64,000 nucleotides of DNA from Styela clava (taxonomy: Eukaryota; Chordata; Ascidiacea; Stolidobranchia; Styelidae), in NCBI RefSeq assembly GCF_964204865.1, contig NC_135258.1, forward strand, positions 16,049,001 to 16,113,000, in the 5' to 3' direction. The notes under the pieces were generated by a model. That model saw nothing but the letters and a program-made list of their open reading frames with translations, was not told the origin of the DNA and did not search any database. Shown piece by piece: positions 36,860-50,800 of the stretch. The position numbers were made by a program, and so were the translations under genes. The stretch's first letter is position 1. Every line of letters begins with the position of its first letter.

Positions 36860-37649
36860 CTGGTGAGTTGTCCGTGTAGTCGAATTATCCACCAGCCCTA
36901 AACAGCTATGACAGTCACTGTACCAAAATTTGTAACCCGATTCAGGTGGTGTTAAGTTGACGCATGTTATTTAGTAACGTTTTTATGTGAAATGTTTGAC
37001 TGTGGTTCGGTACCTGATCCGGTAATACGGTACATAGTTGACTCATATCACGAGATATTTCAATAGATGTTTCAATATATTCAAGAAGAATGGATCATTG
37101 TCACATGGCCTAAAATATCTATGACAGTCCCTGTACGCTGTACCGTCACGGTACCCCGATACAGGTACTGGTAAGTCACCGCATATGATTTTTGGGGAAT
37201 TGTTCTGCGTGTCCATATATTTGAGCATTTCTCTCTTGTTTTAGTTAGGACTGTACAATATTTTTAGCCTGATATTAGTAAGCTGGTGGCACAAAAGAGA
37301 TACCAAACGTCAGGACATATGTAACGAAAAAACATTGAGTTTATTCTGTAGTATTTTTGTAAATTTTAGGTCTATATATTTAGATAAAGTCATTTTTAGT
37401 GTATGTATTATTCATTCCTTTTCAAAACTTTGTTCAAAAATGTTTTGGATAATTGTACATAAAAATGTATGATTTTTTGTAATAAATACAGTAAATTGCA
37501 ATGATAGTGAAATGCAAAAATTTACATATAAATGGGATTTGAAATTTAAGAAAATAATAAAACTTCATTCGGCTGTTTAATTGCATCACATCACAATATA
37601 TGTCTCAAACTACACTCATCTAAAAATATGCTTCAAGTAAACATTATAT

Positions 37650-37728
37650 CAAAAACTGTTTGCGGCCCTTTGCACAATTCCCAAATGGCAATGCGGCCCT
37701 CGAAAACCCACGAGTTTGAAACCCCTGC
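37650..37728. mobile_element. right end of a hAT element
   Basis: The end gagtttgaaacccctg, preceded by gcggccctcgaaaaccc, is a classical hAT-type terminus in inverted orientation. The flank is ctctagag. The left end was not found. Confidence 0.45.
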
Positions 37729-38319
37729 TCTAGAGTATTTTCAATGGATAATTAAATTCAATAAGACTAACTAAAGTTTTCGTAAAAGTTTGGTTCGCTG
37801 TAGTCCGTTTCGAAATCTTTGTCAAATTTGAATTATGGTCTAAATTTACTGGACTCCACAGCCTGCTCGGAAACTTATTAGTGCTGTTCCATAATAGCAT
37901 GGCATCTTCAGCATGATTCGTGCTAGTGCTAATCATTCATAAGTTTGGCTGACAGGAGATTGAAGTAGATGATACAGTTTATTGCTTCAACTAGAATTTT
38001 GGTTGAAACTCTCCTTAACAGACTGGATAAACTTAAATACCTCAAGCTTTTTATTTTGACAGTTGATAAAAAAAAAAATTGAAAATAGGATTGTTGCTAA
38101 TTTTTGTCTGGTCTAGTACCTCTGGAACCAGGTCCAGATGCCATCTATACAAACAATTTGTAAAACAACATTCTTGCATGTTAAAGCACCCTTATAAATA
38201 AATTCGTGACAAATCTTGCACTATCTTGGCACTTTCTTTGTGTATATTGCAATATCCTTGACATTGGTATCAAAGTTTTGAGACTCTTCTAAGTTTTGTC
38301 AATCTCTGCAAAGTCTATC

Positions 38320-38690
38320 TATACATTCTGTTTAGCACATTCCTGCGCTATTTTTTCCTCTACTAGTAGGAACATGAATGCTTGAGTTGGATATTTCAGC
38401 CTTCCCTTTGGGAACTGCAGTAATGGGATTGTTGATTGGGAAGGCCTTTCTGCACAAAGGGAATTCAGAGCTTTTGCTAATTCTGCAAATTTAATATAAC
38501 TCTTTTTCGGGGTATATCCTGCTATGTATTCAATTTGTTCAATGTATTTTGCCAATCTGTTTGCAAAATAAATTCACCGAAACAACAAACGTTACATTGT
38601 CATCCAGTGGCTTGAGAATGTGGTTGGTTATTTCCAACGTGGCTTTCGAAGTTTGTCGGAATGTGCAGCGAACAACTTTGGTGAGAGTGT
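38320..38690 (-). pseudogene. unidentified coding remnant with one frameshift
   Basis: On the minus strand an open stretch from about 38690 (VVRCTFRQTSKATLEITNHI, then LKPLDDNVTFVVSVNLFCKQ) shifts frame near 38555 and continues as AKYIEQIEYIAGYTPKKSYI to a TAG at about 38319. Composition is protein-like in both halves and the switch point is sharp. There are no introns, and an AATAAA-like signal lies further 3' on the minus strand, so a processed pseudogene is possible. Alternatively an intron acceptor (caaacag) near 38560 separates the two parts. The family was not recognised. Confidence 0.35.
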
Positions 38691-39353
38691 TAGCGAGAAT
38701 CATAACGTGTTTCTAATTTGATGACGTTTTACGTTGTTACGCAGACGTTGCAAACGTATCGACGCAGCATTATTGCGACATAGTCCTGTTTCTCGATTAA
38801 TCCCTGGAATTCTAAATTATCGCCACGCTGCTTCGATGAGTTGGCACCTTCTGTCCTTGTATACAGTGTAATCTATTGCGCTAGGAGTTGTTTATCGTGT
38901 TTAATATTGGATTTACTATTCGCGGTTAGGATAAACGATTCGAATTGAAGTTATTAATTGGGTTTAAAATCAACGGTTTATACTGGAGTTGTAATATAAT
39001 GTAGGGATACAGGTTAGGGTTGTAATATAGTCCAAATAGAATGATAAATGCCGTTTCTTGTATTTAGTCACATAAGTTAAGTTGTATTTACTTTGGATTA
39101 TAAATTGTTGAATTGAGTTGCCTGGAGATCCTAAACATTCGGTATGTAAATATTGTTTTATCTTGTATGATTTATTCTGTAATTTAGTATTGTGAATACT
39201 ATTTTATCCTGTGTGATTTAATCTGTACATAATTGTGACATATGGTTATCTGCTAATTAATGTGAATTGTTATTGCTTGTAAAATGGTAATACTGTTATA
39301 TTCGATTAATTGTGCCATATAAGCTATTTAGTTTTATCTATTATTTTGGCAGA

Positions 39354-39465
39354 AAACCGTTCCTTTAACAACGTTACGTTACGTTCCATTAACAACGTTC
39401 CTTTACGTTCCTCATACCCGGTATCAAGAGTTACGTTACGTTCCATTAACAACGTTCCGTTTCCG
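39354..39465. repeat. short tandem repeat, gttacgttacgttccattaa type
   Basis: The phrase gttacgttacgttccattaa followed by caacgttcc appears twice, with a shorter intermediate unit (gttcctttacgttcctcata). It is a small imperfect tandem array. Confidence 0.6.
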
Positions 39466-41810
39466 GTACCCGACAAGTTCTATTTTCCTGATTCATGTAC
39501 GAGATTTGATTTGAAGTGTCTGTTGATTGTTATTAAAGATATTCACCGATTTCAAGTTGAATTATATTGGGACAGCATTTGAAAGGCACAGAAGAATCTG
39601 GCGGCACTTTAACCGCTGTTTACAGACTTTAATTGCTTGAAAGCACGGACTAGTTGTAACAATTAACCGATATAGGTTGGGGTCAGGACTGGGGTATTGG
39701 GACGCGTTTTTGAAGTCTCCAATCACTTAATGTGCGTGAGAAGTAACCAGGCTACATAGAATCGAGCGCAACAGAGAGGTGTGAACATTGAGAGAATTTG
39801 AGCATGACTTGCTCAGCTCCTTTCTCTCTGGCGAAGACTTGCAAAGTCATGAACTAGAGATAGTCTGGTATGTAAACAATGAATTTCGGAGACTTGTGCA
39901 AGCTGACAATCTAAATGTATTCATGCTTTTGACTTCTAATTAATCAACAGTCATTTTTCTCTTACTAATTATGTGGCCGATTTCAGACGGATAACGATTA
40001 TAGCATCGATTTTGATTCCTGATCGGAGAGGCCAATATAAACTCAAAACATATTTAATATTTTTTATGCAAACTACGACCGAATCACGACCCTGAACTGA
40101 TAGATCGGCTAAATACAAACCTGCTACATCCTACCACTAAAGTTTAGTGACTAAGCGGTTCGCGCTTTGAAAGGCATCGCATTTCCTACGTCCTTACCTC
40201 TTTACTCATGGGGAACGACTTGTGAACCCGATAGTGAATTCTCTTATATCATTCCCCGTGTTAAAATGAAGTAGACACGGACTGTGAAGTTGAACATTAC
40301 AATTTGAGCAATAAGGTGGGTTGGACATTTGGTCAGGTCATGAACTTCACAAATACTGTAGCCTACGTATGAGTCACTGTCAATCTGATGGTCACCGTGT
40401 CAAAACCATATGAATGCTATTAAACGTACTATCAATTAACAGGGGCACCTGTGATTAGAGTATGATTCAGACTTTAATATGGCTATGTAGCCTACCTCTT
40501 AACGCACTACTTTGCAACAATCCAGCAATGCATGACCCCATCAATGTAATGGCACGACTTGTACATCTTCATGAAGGGAATATATTTGATCATGAACATT
40601 TTTATTTTCCAAAGGTATCATAGGAATCAGTGTTCAAGACTTTATGTCAGCTAAACATTTTACAACTACCAATTATATACATATATGAATAAAATGCTAT
40701 CAATATATATTTCACGCAACTTATCAAATATTGCATGACGTCCATATGAGTATCTTTTTTCGGCGATCACATAATATATATATATAGAGTATCAATAATA
40801 GGTATAAAAGCAAAACGTCACACAATTATATTCCTTACATCTATCGAATGTGAAGCATCTGAAGAATGTCTGAATAACGAAGAATGTCTGATAAGTAAAC
40901 TTCCAGAAATCTCCTAAGATGGTACTAACTATAATGACATATGAAAGAAAATATTAACTACAATATCTGTATAAAAGAATAGAGCTCAACATTGTTGAAT
41001 GCATCGAATGTTATATACTAAATCAGGCACTAAACCATTAACAGTCACTTCTATTTTTGGTAGAATTTCCTATATATACACTTATTCTTCATCCACGTTG
41101 TTGGGAAATACGTGTTTGAGACTTTATGTAAACAAAAACTTATAGCCTATACATAAACATTATCACAAATGAATTGATATTGCCGAAGAAGAGAATAAAA
41201 GACTAATCAAAAAGAAACAATTCCCTATAGGGTGAAACCTGAGCAGGCAAATTTTACTGACTCATGTCTAAAACTTTGTTTATTTTTCGTCGCATTAACG
41301 ACATTTTCGAAAATATATTAATTGACGTGTGGAATGTTCTTAGAGATTACATATAAGATAAAAGACGTAAATAAATCGACAATATAATCCAGTTATACAG
41401 AGAGAGAGATTTATAATCCACACATATGTGTAGAATATCTAAATACAATAAGGAAAAGAATGACCGACAAATTAAGTTTACAATAGAAATGCTAAGAATT
41501 TGTTGAAATCCGGAAAGACAACAGATAATACATTATCGAATATATATACATTGAGTGCATCGAATGCTATGTGGGTGAAGTAGAGAAAGCTACAACTACA
41601 ATACTTTATCTTTAATGTTTTGAAATAAGTAATATATATCTCTCTATATACTCACATATTTAAAACTTAACTAGCAAGACAGAAATGTTGGAGGATAGGC
41701 TATCCTAAAAGTCTGGGGTAAGTTGACAATCCCACATGTATCGATTGATAAAAGTTACAGACGGAACGAGTTGGTGGGTAATAGTTCTCAAATATTTCTT
41801 CAACAATGTC

Positions 41811-44800
41811 TTATTTAGGACGAACCTCGTTTTCACACTTTGGGCACTGTCCCTTCCATTGTTCTTGCTCTTTGCCCAGCTTTGAAATTTCTGTTGGTGT
41901 TTTGCATTTTAGACATATGTGTTTTTCCAGGACAGATACTTGGTACGCTTCTGCCCCGTGATTAGGATTAAATCCGACGTAAAACTCTACTCTTTGTTTT
42001 TGTTTACTGTCCGAACCGCTGAAGCCATAACGCTGAGGATTAAAGAACAAAGTGATTTCCGGCCTGTGACCCCCGTCTAAAACAATATGACCATACCATA
42101 TTTTGCAGGTTGAGATTCTTCCTTTACATACTTTCAGGCGGGCGGCTTTTTCCTTCTTCCAAAATGTCCCATCCCACTCACCCAGTAAATTACGATGAAT
42201 AATATTTCGTATTGATTGCGTACTTTCGTGATTAGCAAGCCACTCGGCTGTTCTATCCATTAATGGAAGAGGGATAGAGCAGTCCTTCATCTTTTCCTTG
42301 AGTCGACACGATATTTCACTGTAAGCATTAGCGACTTCCCCACGAAGACCATTTATGGCGAGCAACGTCGTTAAAACGTAGTTGTAGAATGTTGCTAAAG
42401 ATCCCCGTTCTTTTTTAGAATTCCAATTCTCCACTCTGGAATTAACCTGAGCAAGAGCGTAATCGGATTCATTGAATAACGGATGACGTATGGCTTGCAA
42501 CCATTCAATCATGTAGTTTGATATTAGGTGATGCTCCATGTCTCTCTGCTGCGCGTCAGTGAATATTCCTTCATAAAGCTGAATGAGTTGCTTCAAATAC
42601 TGTAATTTATCCACATCTTCATAAATTTGAAATCTGGACGAAACTCCCTTTTTCTCTGTCAAATGCATCTTCAATATTGCAACGTGACATTTCTTTGAAT
42701 GTACGGTCTTGTCATTGCCTACCCATCGTCTCAATGCCATTTCGGCATTCTTGAAAAATGTATTAAAATTGTTTATACAAAAATCCAACTCGTCTTGCGG
42801 AATATTATGCTCTTCGGCATGATACATGCATTGTACCAACAGCTGATCACAGTGGCTAAAGGACTCCAAGGTAAAATTCGCAAGCAAACAAAACGGCTCT
42901 TCTTCACGCTGCAAATTTGCAATATTGCCACTCGAGAGCGCGTGAGCAAATTCGGCCAACAGTAAACGAACTTTAATCTCGCCAATGTAGACGTAAGTTG
43001 GATTGCATCCCTTCTGGTAATGATTTTTACTCGCTTGAAAATGTTTAACTGCTTTCTCTGCTTTTTCTAAAACAGTTTTGACCGACTGCTTGGTAAATTT
43101 GTGCTCCGAAATTTCGTTTTTCACCTGTACATTCAAATAAAATCCGTACATGCTATGAATACGATGTAGGACTGGGTCACCGCTATTGGTATGTCCATCT
43201 GACTTGTTCTTCTTTTCCTCATTTCGAACTGTAAAAGCTTTTAGAAAACATTCTTCCGCTTTTTCAAACTGTTTTGTTATGCCGTAAAACCTACCAAGAT
43301 GAGCATGGAATTCTGCGTTCGCGGGAAAACATTCTACTAGATTCTCCAATATGCATCTCTTGTGATCGTCGGTTGGCGTATCTTTAATGAGTCTTGAATA
43401 TTTCGACTTGCTTCCAAATTCGTCATTTTCGCCTGCGTCTTTGTAATTCCGCTTTATCAATATTGAGGTCAGAATTTCCTCGATATGAGTAGGGAGATCA
43501 CTTGACCACGTCGATATTAGATTTTCTTTAACGAATCGAATGAAATTTACAGCGATCTGACAAAGACCGTGACGTGCATCATGCGACAGCGTTCTTTCCT
43601 TGGAATCGTATTCAGGGGACTGTCGTTTTACTAGGACTTGTTCTAAGATCTCTTTTGCAACAATGTAATAGGTAATCCTCCATTCCCCGTCACTATTTTC
43701 AATTACCAATTTTTTCGCTTGGTGGGGTAGGTCATCTAGAGTAACCGCTTGCTCGTTTGATTTACAGAAGAGGTTTGCAAATATTTTGCATGGTAAGCCA
43801 CAATGACCATAATAATGAGCAAGAGACAGATAAGTGAGAATTCGATGCCAGTTTTCTAATGCAGTTGTAGGATGTATTTGAAGGTTTCCGTGGACATAGC
43901 TTTTAACGCCTCGATATTCCGAATCATACGCTGTCAGACCGTATTCGAACATGCAGTGGCTTTTGTTTTCTCCGACGTCATCAGTCAACTTTTTTAGTAA
44001 AACTCTGGCATCTGGCTTTACAGTTGAGAATATATTATGCAAGGATTGTGCTTCTGTTTTGGACACGTGTTCCGGAAGAAAAATTATGTTTTTTTTCTTT
44101 TTGGTATAATTTTTAAAAGACGAATAAAAGCGTTGAACGTGTATAATAACCACCTTCTCGTAGCGACAATATTCAAGCAGGGTTTTTACATCCTGTAAGC
44201 TGTTACCATCAACTAGAAGTACTGCAGGCAGATGGGTTTCGATACGAATGAAAGTCAGTCGGTTTTTCACCTCATCAATTGATATTTCTAAAGAAAAGAG
44301 TTCCAAGCATGGTGCTTCTTTTCTTAACTCCCACAGAACTCGCCTTGCAAAAGTTGTACCGCCACCTCCCGGAGGATGAAAAATTGTTATTATGCCCGAT
44401 TTGCCAGTTTCAATGTATTGCTTCTTTACCAACTTAACGGTATCTTGTAAAATATCCCTTTCAGCATCATATTTTCCTGTCCCTATAATTTCCCATCCTA
44501 ATTTGCCACCTTTGAGAAAATCCTCCCCTTCCAAATCCACATTATTTGTCTCCGAACCAGTTTCGTTCGATGCAAGAACGACGAAACAAACACTGAGCCA
44601 TTTAAAGTTTTTGTCTGTTAAACGAAAACTGCTTTTTTCGCCTTTGATCTGTGAGAACTGAGGCAATGTTTTACTTTCAAATGTAGGCGTATCATCATTA
44701 TCGCTGTTTTTGATCCATTGACAAATGTAATTCAGGGGAATCACAAGCAAATTTTTCTCCAACTTTAGTCGTTTAACCATGTGACCAAATCCAGAATGCT

Positions 44801-47800
44801 TATGCGGCTTCGATCGTACACATATTATGCACGGAAAACTGTTGAGGTGACTTTTAAAGTGATGCTTCATGCATCCCAGAAAATTGTCAAGAGAGTCGTC
44901 GAAATTATTATTGGATGGATACCAAAGTACGATAATTTTTGGAATTTTCCTCATTACGCAGTATTTTACCATCGAGTCACAATGTTCAAAAACAAGTTTA
45001 TCTGAAATATCAGTGCCGGATCTAAACTCAACATCGTCACTATCGCAATAACCATTTATAAAAACCCAGTCCGTCGTCTTATCAACAGGAGGGACTACTT
45101 TATCTTTGGTGTCAGTTGTTGTGTAATATCTCCTATTCCTCAAGTAATCTTCAACATTTGACAGAAGGCCAAAGACTCGTGATTTTGGATCAAAGTCGAA
45201 CACTCTTATCCAGGGAATTTTCACCAAACACTGCAGATCTGGGTCATTTTCTCTAACCGGACCTATCACCAATATGTAAGCGTGCTTTGGGTCGTGTTGA
45301 CAATCGGGGAACCCAATACTGGTCAGTTCCTTTGCACACGCTCCAAAAAGAGAAGCGTCGATTGTTTCCGCTGGGTTCATTTCATTTTCGTCCTCCGGAA
45401 TATGAATATTAGGCTCACCTATTTGTTGGTGTGAAACAGGAATGTCATCATGGCCAGTGAATGCTAAAAAATAATATATATTAGGCTCTATAGTTATCCA
45501 AAACGTTACAAGGAAGTTATAGAGTTAAATATTACGCCAGAAACAATAAAAAAACATAAAACTAGATATCTTCAGACAAGATTTACAAGAATGCTTTGCA
45601 ACAACAAGATGTAGGTAAAAAATTTACATAATGTATATATTTACTGACTCTGACTTGTTGATAATTCTTTTGCCAAGTTTTCTTCGAGAAAATTGAATAT
45701 AATCCGGCAAAATTCTTCAGAACTCATTCCCTTTTCAACGATTCTCAAAGGAAGATCAGCTATCTCGGGATGGACTGTCGTTATCTTGCGGGCTATGAGA
45801 AGGTTTCTTTGTTGTTCACATTGCTGCTTCAGTAATTCCATAAAACATTCCAAATTGTTGCTTTGAAAAGGACCCGTCAGTATGAAAATTCTGAAAAAAT
45901 GAATGTCAATTTTAAAAATGTTTGTTTATGGCATCACAAAATCTGGTATAGAGCACTCACTGATCACGTGACTTTGTTTATGCCGCCATTTTGTACGGCA
46001 AAAACGTCCAGACCAGGCCGCCCGCTCCTGTCAGTTGCAAATCGCATTACGCGTTTCTGCTCCGCTTGACTGTTAAAAATGGTTATTTTGTGTTGTGCCG
46101 TTGGATGTACGTATCGAAAACGAAAACGAAAGGTATCTTCAGTTATATTGCATAGTTTTCCTGAAAATCCGAAAGCCGCGCAAGCTGGATATCATCTATT
46201 AGGAGGAAGGGTTGGCGTCCCAGCCATCTCTCTCATGTTTGCGGACAGTACTTCGGTGGTGGTGAGTGATCAATATCCATTTCTTTAAATATTCATAAGC
46301 TCCGTCATTTTAATGGAAAACATATGACAAACTACCGTTATTAATAACGGCACATTATCACTCACCACCAACGAAGTGCTGCCCGCAAGCACTAGAGAGA
46401 TGGCTGGGACACCAACCCTTCCTTCCAATAGATAAATATATTTTTCTTTGTCTATACGTACAGCGAACAGCACAACACGAAATAACCATTTTTAACAATC
46501 AAGCAAAACGGAAACGGATAATACGACATGCAAGTGACATGAGAGGGCGACCCGGTCTGAACGTTTTGTCACAGTTATGAAAGATGTAATCCTGGCGTGC
46601 TCGCCATTGTCATAGTTTCAAAGATGTTGCTACTGTGGTTGTAGATGAATCAGAAGACTCAGATTTCGGATTTGTGGCTTATTATACGGCAACTTCACAC
46701 TTAAACGCATATAACAGCCAAACAAAAAAGCGCAGGAGCCGGAGAAAGAGTGCGAAAGACATAGTTGTTCTCTCACGTGTAGTAGGTGTTCGGAGTCCAG
46801 ATCCGACAAAACAGCATGGAATAGGGGTTAACATAACAGTTTATAAACTTAAAAATATATGTACACACAATATAAACGCGGACGCTATGGTCCGCGACAG
46901 TTTTTGCTGTCCAAAATGGCGACATAAACGAAGTCACATGATAATTTAAGGTCCTTTATACAGGGGTTCTCAAACTTTTGGTGGTATAGAGCTCGGGAAG
47001 AGGTTGACTATTATTTACGGAGGCCCACAATACATTTATAAAAACAATTCTATTGGAACTGGATAATGCCATATTTGAATTATCACGTTGTTACCACATT
47101 TCGACGCTACGTGAGTCAAATTTCATTAATGCTGCTTTTGATTCTTTGGAGAGTTACAAAATTAGCTAAGTCAGTATTTTGATAAGTATAGCTCGTGGAG
47201 CCCCTGTCTTTCTCACGGGGAGTCCTGTGGCTCCGTACGTAGCACTTTGAGAACCTATTCTTTAGCTAGGAGCAGGAGTGGCCAACTCGCGGGCCGCATG
47301 CGGCTCTTTAACCGGTTTCATGCGGCTCTTTTCTCCTTGATTATTTTAAGGAAAAAATAAGTTGCAATCTATGATTCATCATTTTCAATTACACATATTA
47401 TGATTCATCGTGCATTCTTATTTCACGTCGGAGATTCATTTTAACATCATGCAGTCGGATATTATTACGTCACAAATAAAATCTTTGTTGTGATATGCAT
47501 TTACTGCACTACAACGGCTGCCGTAATCATGACTTCGTAGTTCGGCGAGAAACGCAGAATTTACCATTTGGGTGGGGTAGATGAAATGCAGATAAAACGT
47601 TACTCGTTCAATTCTGAGACGGACAGTTTGAAATTTCCTCTAGTCTCAGATGAGACTGCAACTGAGTTGAAGATGATCGATCTTTATGAGGAAGACCAAC
47701 TGAAATGTGCTTCAAATTAAAGAAAGGTACCATTGAGATTGAGTTATGGAAAAGCATGACGTATGTACTTCACAACACATCGTAGATTAAGTTCATATCA

Positions 47801-50800
47801 TTGCGGTGTACCGAGTGGTGGGATTCAAACTTTTAAATGCGGGTTATCACGGAAATATTTTGTTTTGTGAATTTGATACTATATATTTTTTTTACACATG
47901 AAGTCGACTTCTTTAGTCTCCTTATGAATTTTTAAAATCCGATTTAACAAAAATCAGCCTCAGTTCGGAAACGGCCTTTGATATTGTAGTACTGAAAACT
48001 CGTTACAGAACTTGTATTCACAGCATATCCACGAGTAGAGTTTTGACCCATGTTTTCTGTATTTAATTCTGTTTTGCCATCGCGTTGTCAAACGGAAATG
48101 CATATTTGAATACATAAGAAGGGAAGACTGATATATTTAGGCATTTCATTTTTACCAGCCATAAAATCAGTCTATTCAATTAAAGAGTCCAGCTGCACAC
48201 TTACACAAATGTATTTCTGTAACGTTTCGTCCGACCAGAGTCAAACTTCCTCAGACAAGCAGTTTACAACAATGGCAAGAAATAAATTTGCTAAATGAAT
48301 TTGAAATATGGTATTTGTATATTTCTTTCTTACAATCGTTGTCGAGTCCAGAGTTGTCGAGTTACAGAAATACATTTGTGTTAGTGTGCAGCTGGACTCT
48401 TTAATTGAATAGACTGATTTTATGGCTGGTAAAAATGAAATGCCTAAATAATATCAGTCTTCCCTTCTTATGTATTCAAATATGCATTTCCGCATATGAA
48501 TAGAATAGTCATATTTATTCCAGCTACAGTATCCTTGCAGTATACGCATACAGATCCACTAGCATAAAGGCATAGAGAAAAGATAGGAAGTTAGTCTCGC
48601 GCAACCTAACTCAAATTTATAAAATCAGTTTCGTTAAATATCAGCTTACCATACGTCCCGGTTTAGCCGGGACAGTCCCGTTTTCGACAAGTTGTCCCGG
48701 TCGGTAGACTCAAATGTCCCGGCTAGGCAGCACGGTTGTCATGAGTAAAAATTCATATTCAATATTATTAAATTTTTTTTTTTAACGGAGATACTGATTT
48801 GTGACACACTTCGCTAGTTCAGAGAGAAAGAAATTGATTTATTGTTATGTCACAATTGTTTTATGTTAATGCGTCACCTGAAGCTAACTGCAAGGAGGAA
48901 AGGTACACTGTTTTTTCTATTAGTCATAGCGGTCGTTAAGATGCCAACGATCATCACCAAAGCAGGAAGCACAAAACATCAATTAAGACATCATCGGCTT
49001 GACTGACCACCTTCTTTGAGATAACAAATTCGGATAATTCTTTGTCTTTCAGTCAGGGAGGCGACATTTGCCTATTCATGGCCAAAGTTTTGACTACATG
49101 TTTAAATTCATTTCAATTTTTTTTGAGCCTGAATTTGCATTGCTCTGCTGCTATCCTCTGAACTTAATGATGATTTACTTTGCCGACATTGTCGTTTAAA
49201 TAGGCACCTCCATAAAATAGGATGACATAATAATGGACTTTGCGATTTCTGTAATGTTCCAGAGACAGTAGAACATTTTCTAATGAACTGTCGTGCATAT
49301 AGAAATGAAAGACGCATACTAAAGATGAAATGCCACCATTATGGCATTGATTTTCAACTCAAAGCTATCTTACGCGACCCTAGCATTTTCCCTGCTCTTT
49401 TTGATTTTGTGAAATCTGCCAAGAGAGTACTATAGGCTTATACAAAGTTTGAATTAAATTGTATGGCGCAAAAGACTTAAATTGTTTAAAGCGCCATATA
49501 CTTTCATACCACACACACACACACTTCCAATAAGTTTCGTATCAGTAACCATCGATGCATCAAACAGAAAAGATATAAAGAGTGTTGTTCGTTATTTTTT
49601 ACCTGATGTTGGTGTGAAGATTTAACTATTAGAATTCTAATCTCCACCCGGGGAAATCACCAGAACTTTTACTGAATACTTGCTGTCTGTTCTTGATCAA
49701 AATCTTTTATAAGGTAAAGTTGTTGGGTTCTGTGCAGATAACTGCAACACAAACTTTCGAGGCGTAAAAAGACATGGAACAAATAATGCTTTTTTCGAAA
49801 CTAAAGGAAATCTAAGAAGAAATATAACTAGAATATCGGTATCGATCGAGGTTAGGCGATCCCACAAAACAGTGGTCTTACTCCATAGTGACACCGTGTG
49901 TCCCATCACTAATTAATTAATAACTCGTTAATTATATGACATAATCCATACAAAATCAATAGGCTTCTGATCCGAGCTATGATAGATAAATATTCTGGCA
50001 TCTTGGTGCACATACTACGGGAGTACCCTAATATCCTTGGAACGCTCCGGCGAAATCGACGTAACAGTATTTAAAAAGAATGTTTGTGATTTTTATGAAA
50101 AATGTCTATCGTATATAGGGCTTGCCAGGCCCCACATATGGACAAATTTGAAGGGTGAAATAAACTGGACTGGAGTATGTGTCATGTGTTGTCTAGCCGG
50201 ACACATAGGGCATATATATAAGAGGCTTTATATATTATTCAGCAAAGCATTTATTACGGATGACTTCTTAGTCAACAGACACAGTCAGATTAACATACAA
50301 CTGTAGCAGCCTAACACAAACACAGAATACTAAACACACGGTATGTCCACAAGAACATGACTAGCGTGAAGGTCATCTTCAGTGACCTTTGACCTAACAT
50401 GATCACTTATCATGACAGTAGGTAGTAATGCAAAATTGATTAATGATATGTTCGGTAGTCAGGTGTTGAATAGCGATGCACTTCACGCACTCAGTACGAA
50501 TACGCGTTGATAAAGAGATATTTATCTGAGCCCAGTTTAAATGAAATTTGGCTTACTTTGCGTGGTGAAGATGAGTGGGCAGAAATATTGAACGTATTTT
50601 GCAACAGAAATATTAGCATTTCGAAGTTGCAGTAACTTATTGAATTTGTTTGCCGAAAACATCGGCATCTGTTGAACGGATTTTCTCCATTGTTAAAAAA
50701 TTTTGGTCCGAAAGCAGGGGCAGAATGCTAGAAGAAAATATGCAAGCCCTCGTACCCTGCAAAATTAATGGTGATGTCTCATGTTATCAGTTTTATGACA

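Larger units (their letters stand above)
35104..41810. other. long repeat-rich intergenic region
   Basis: It holds copies of the actggaccaattgctttg repeat (35690-35890, 37060-37240), a hAT-type element (36180-36859), the right end of another hAT element near 37650-37728, an unidentified frameshifted coding remnant (38320-38690) and a short tandem repeat (39354-39465). 39600-41810 is AT-rich with short (at)n runs (for example near 40775) and nothing else recognised. A minus-strand aataaa at about 41278 could serve the SAMD9-like gene. Confidence 0.55.

Noticed and set aside
42699..42965. Plus-strand frames opposite the SAMD9-like exon, here and at 44392-44661 and 44781-45005
   Set aside because: They are antisense shadows of a long conserved coding exon.
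45641..45853. Exon 3 of the death-TIR-SAMD9 gene as a stand-alone 70-aa protein or CARD
   Set aside because: It has an acceptor on its 5' side and joins the neighbouring exons in phase; the strand-helix pattern fits a TIR better than a CARD.
46635..46949. 104-codon plus-strand frame after the THAP foldback
   Set aside because: It overlaps the right terminal block of the foldback element and has low-complexity basic composition; no family recognised.
50037..50306. 89-codon frame in the SAMD9-like gene intron
   Set aside because: No conserved motif or splice context; probably chance.
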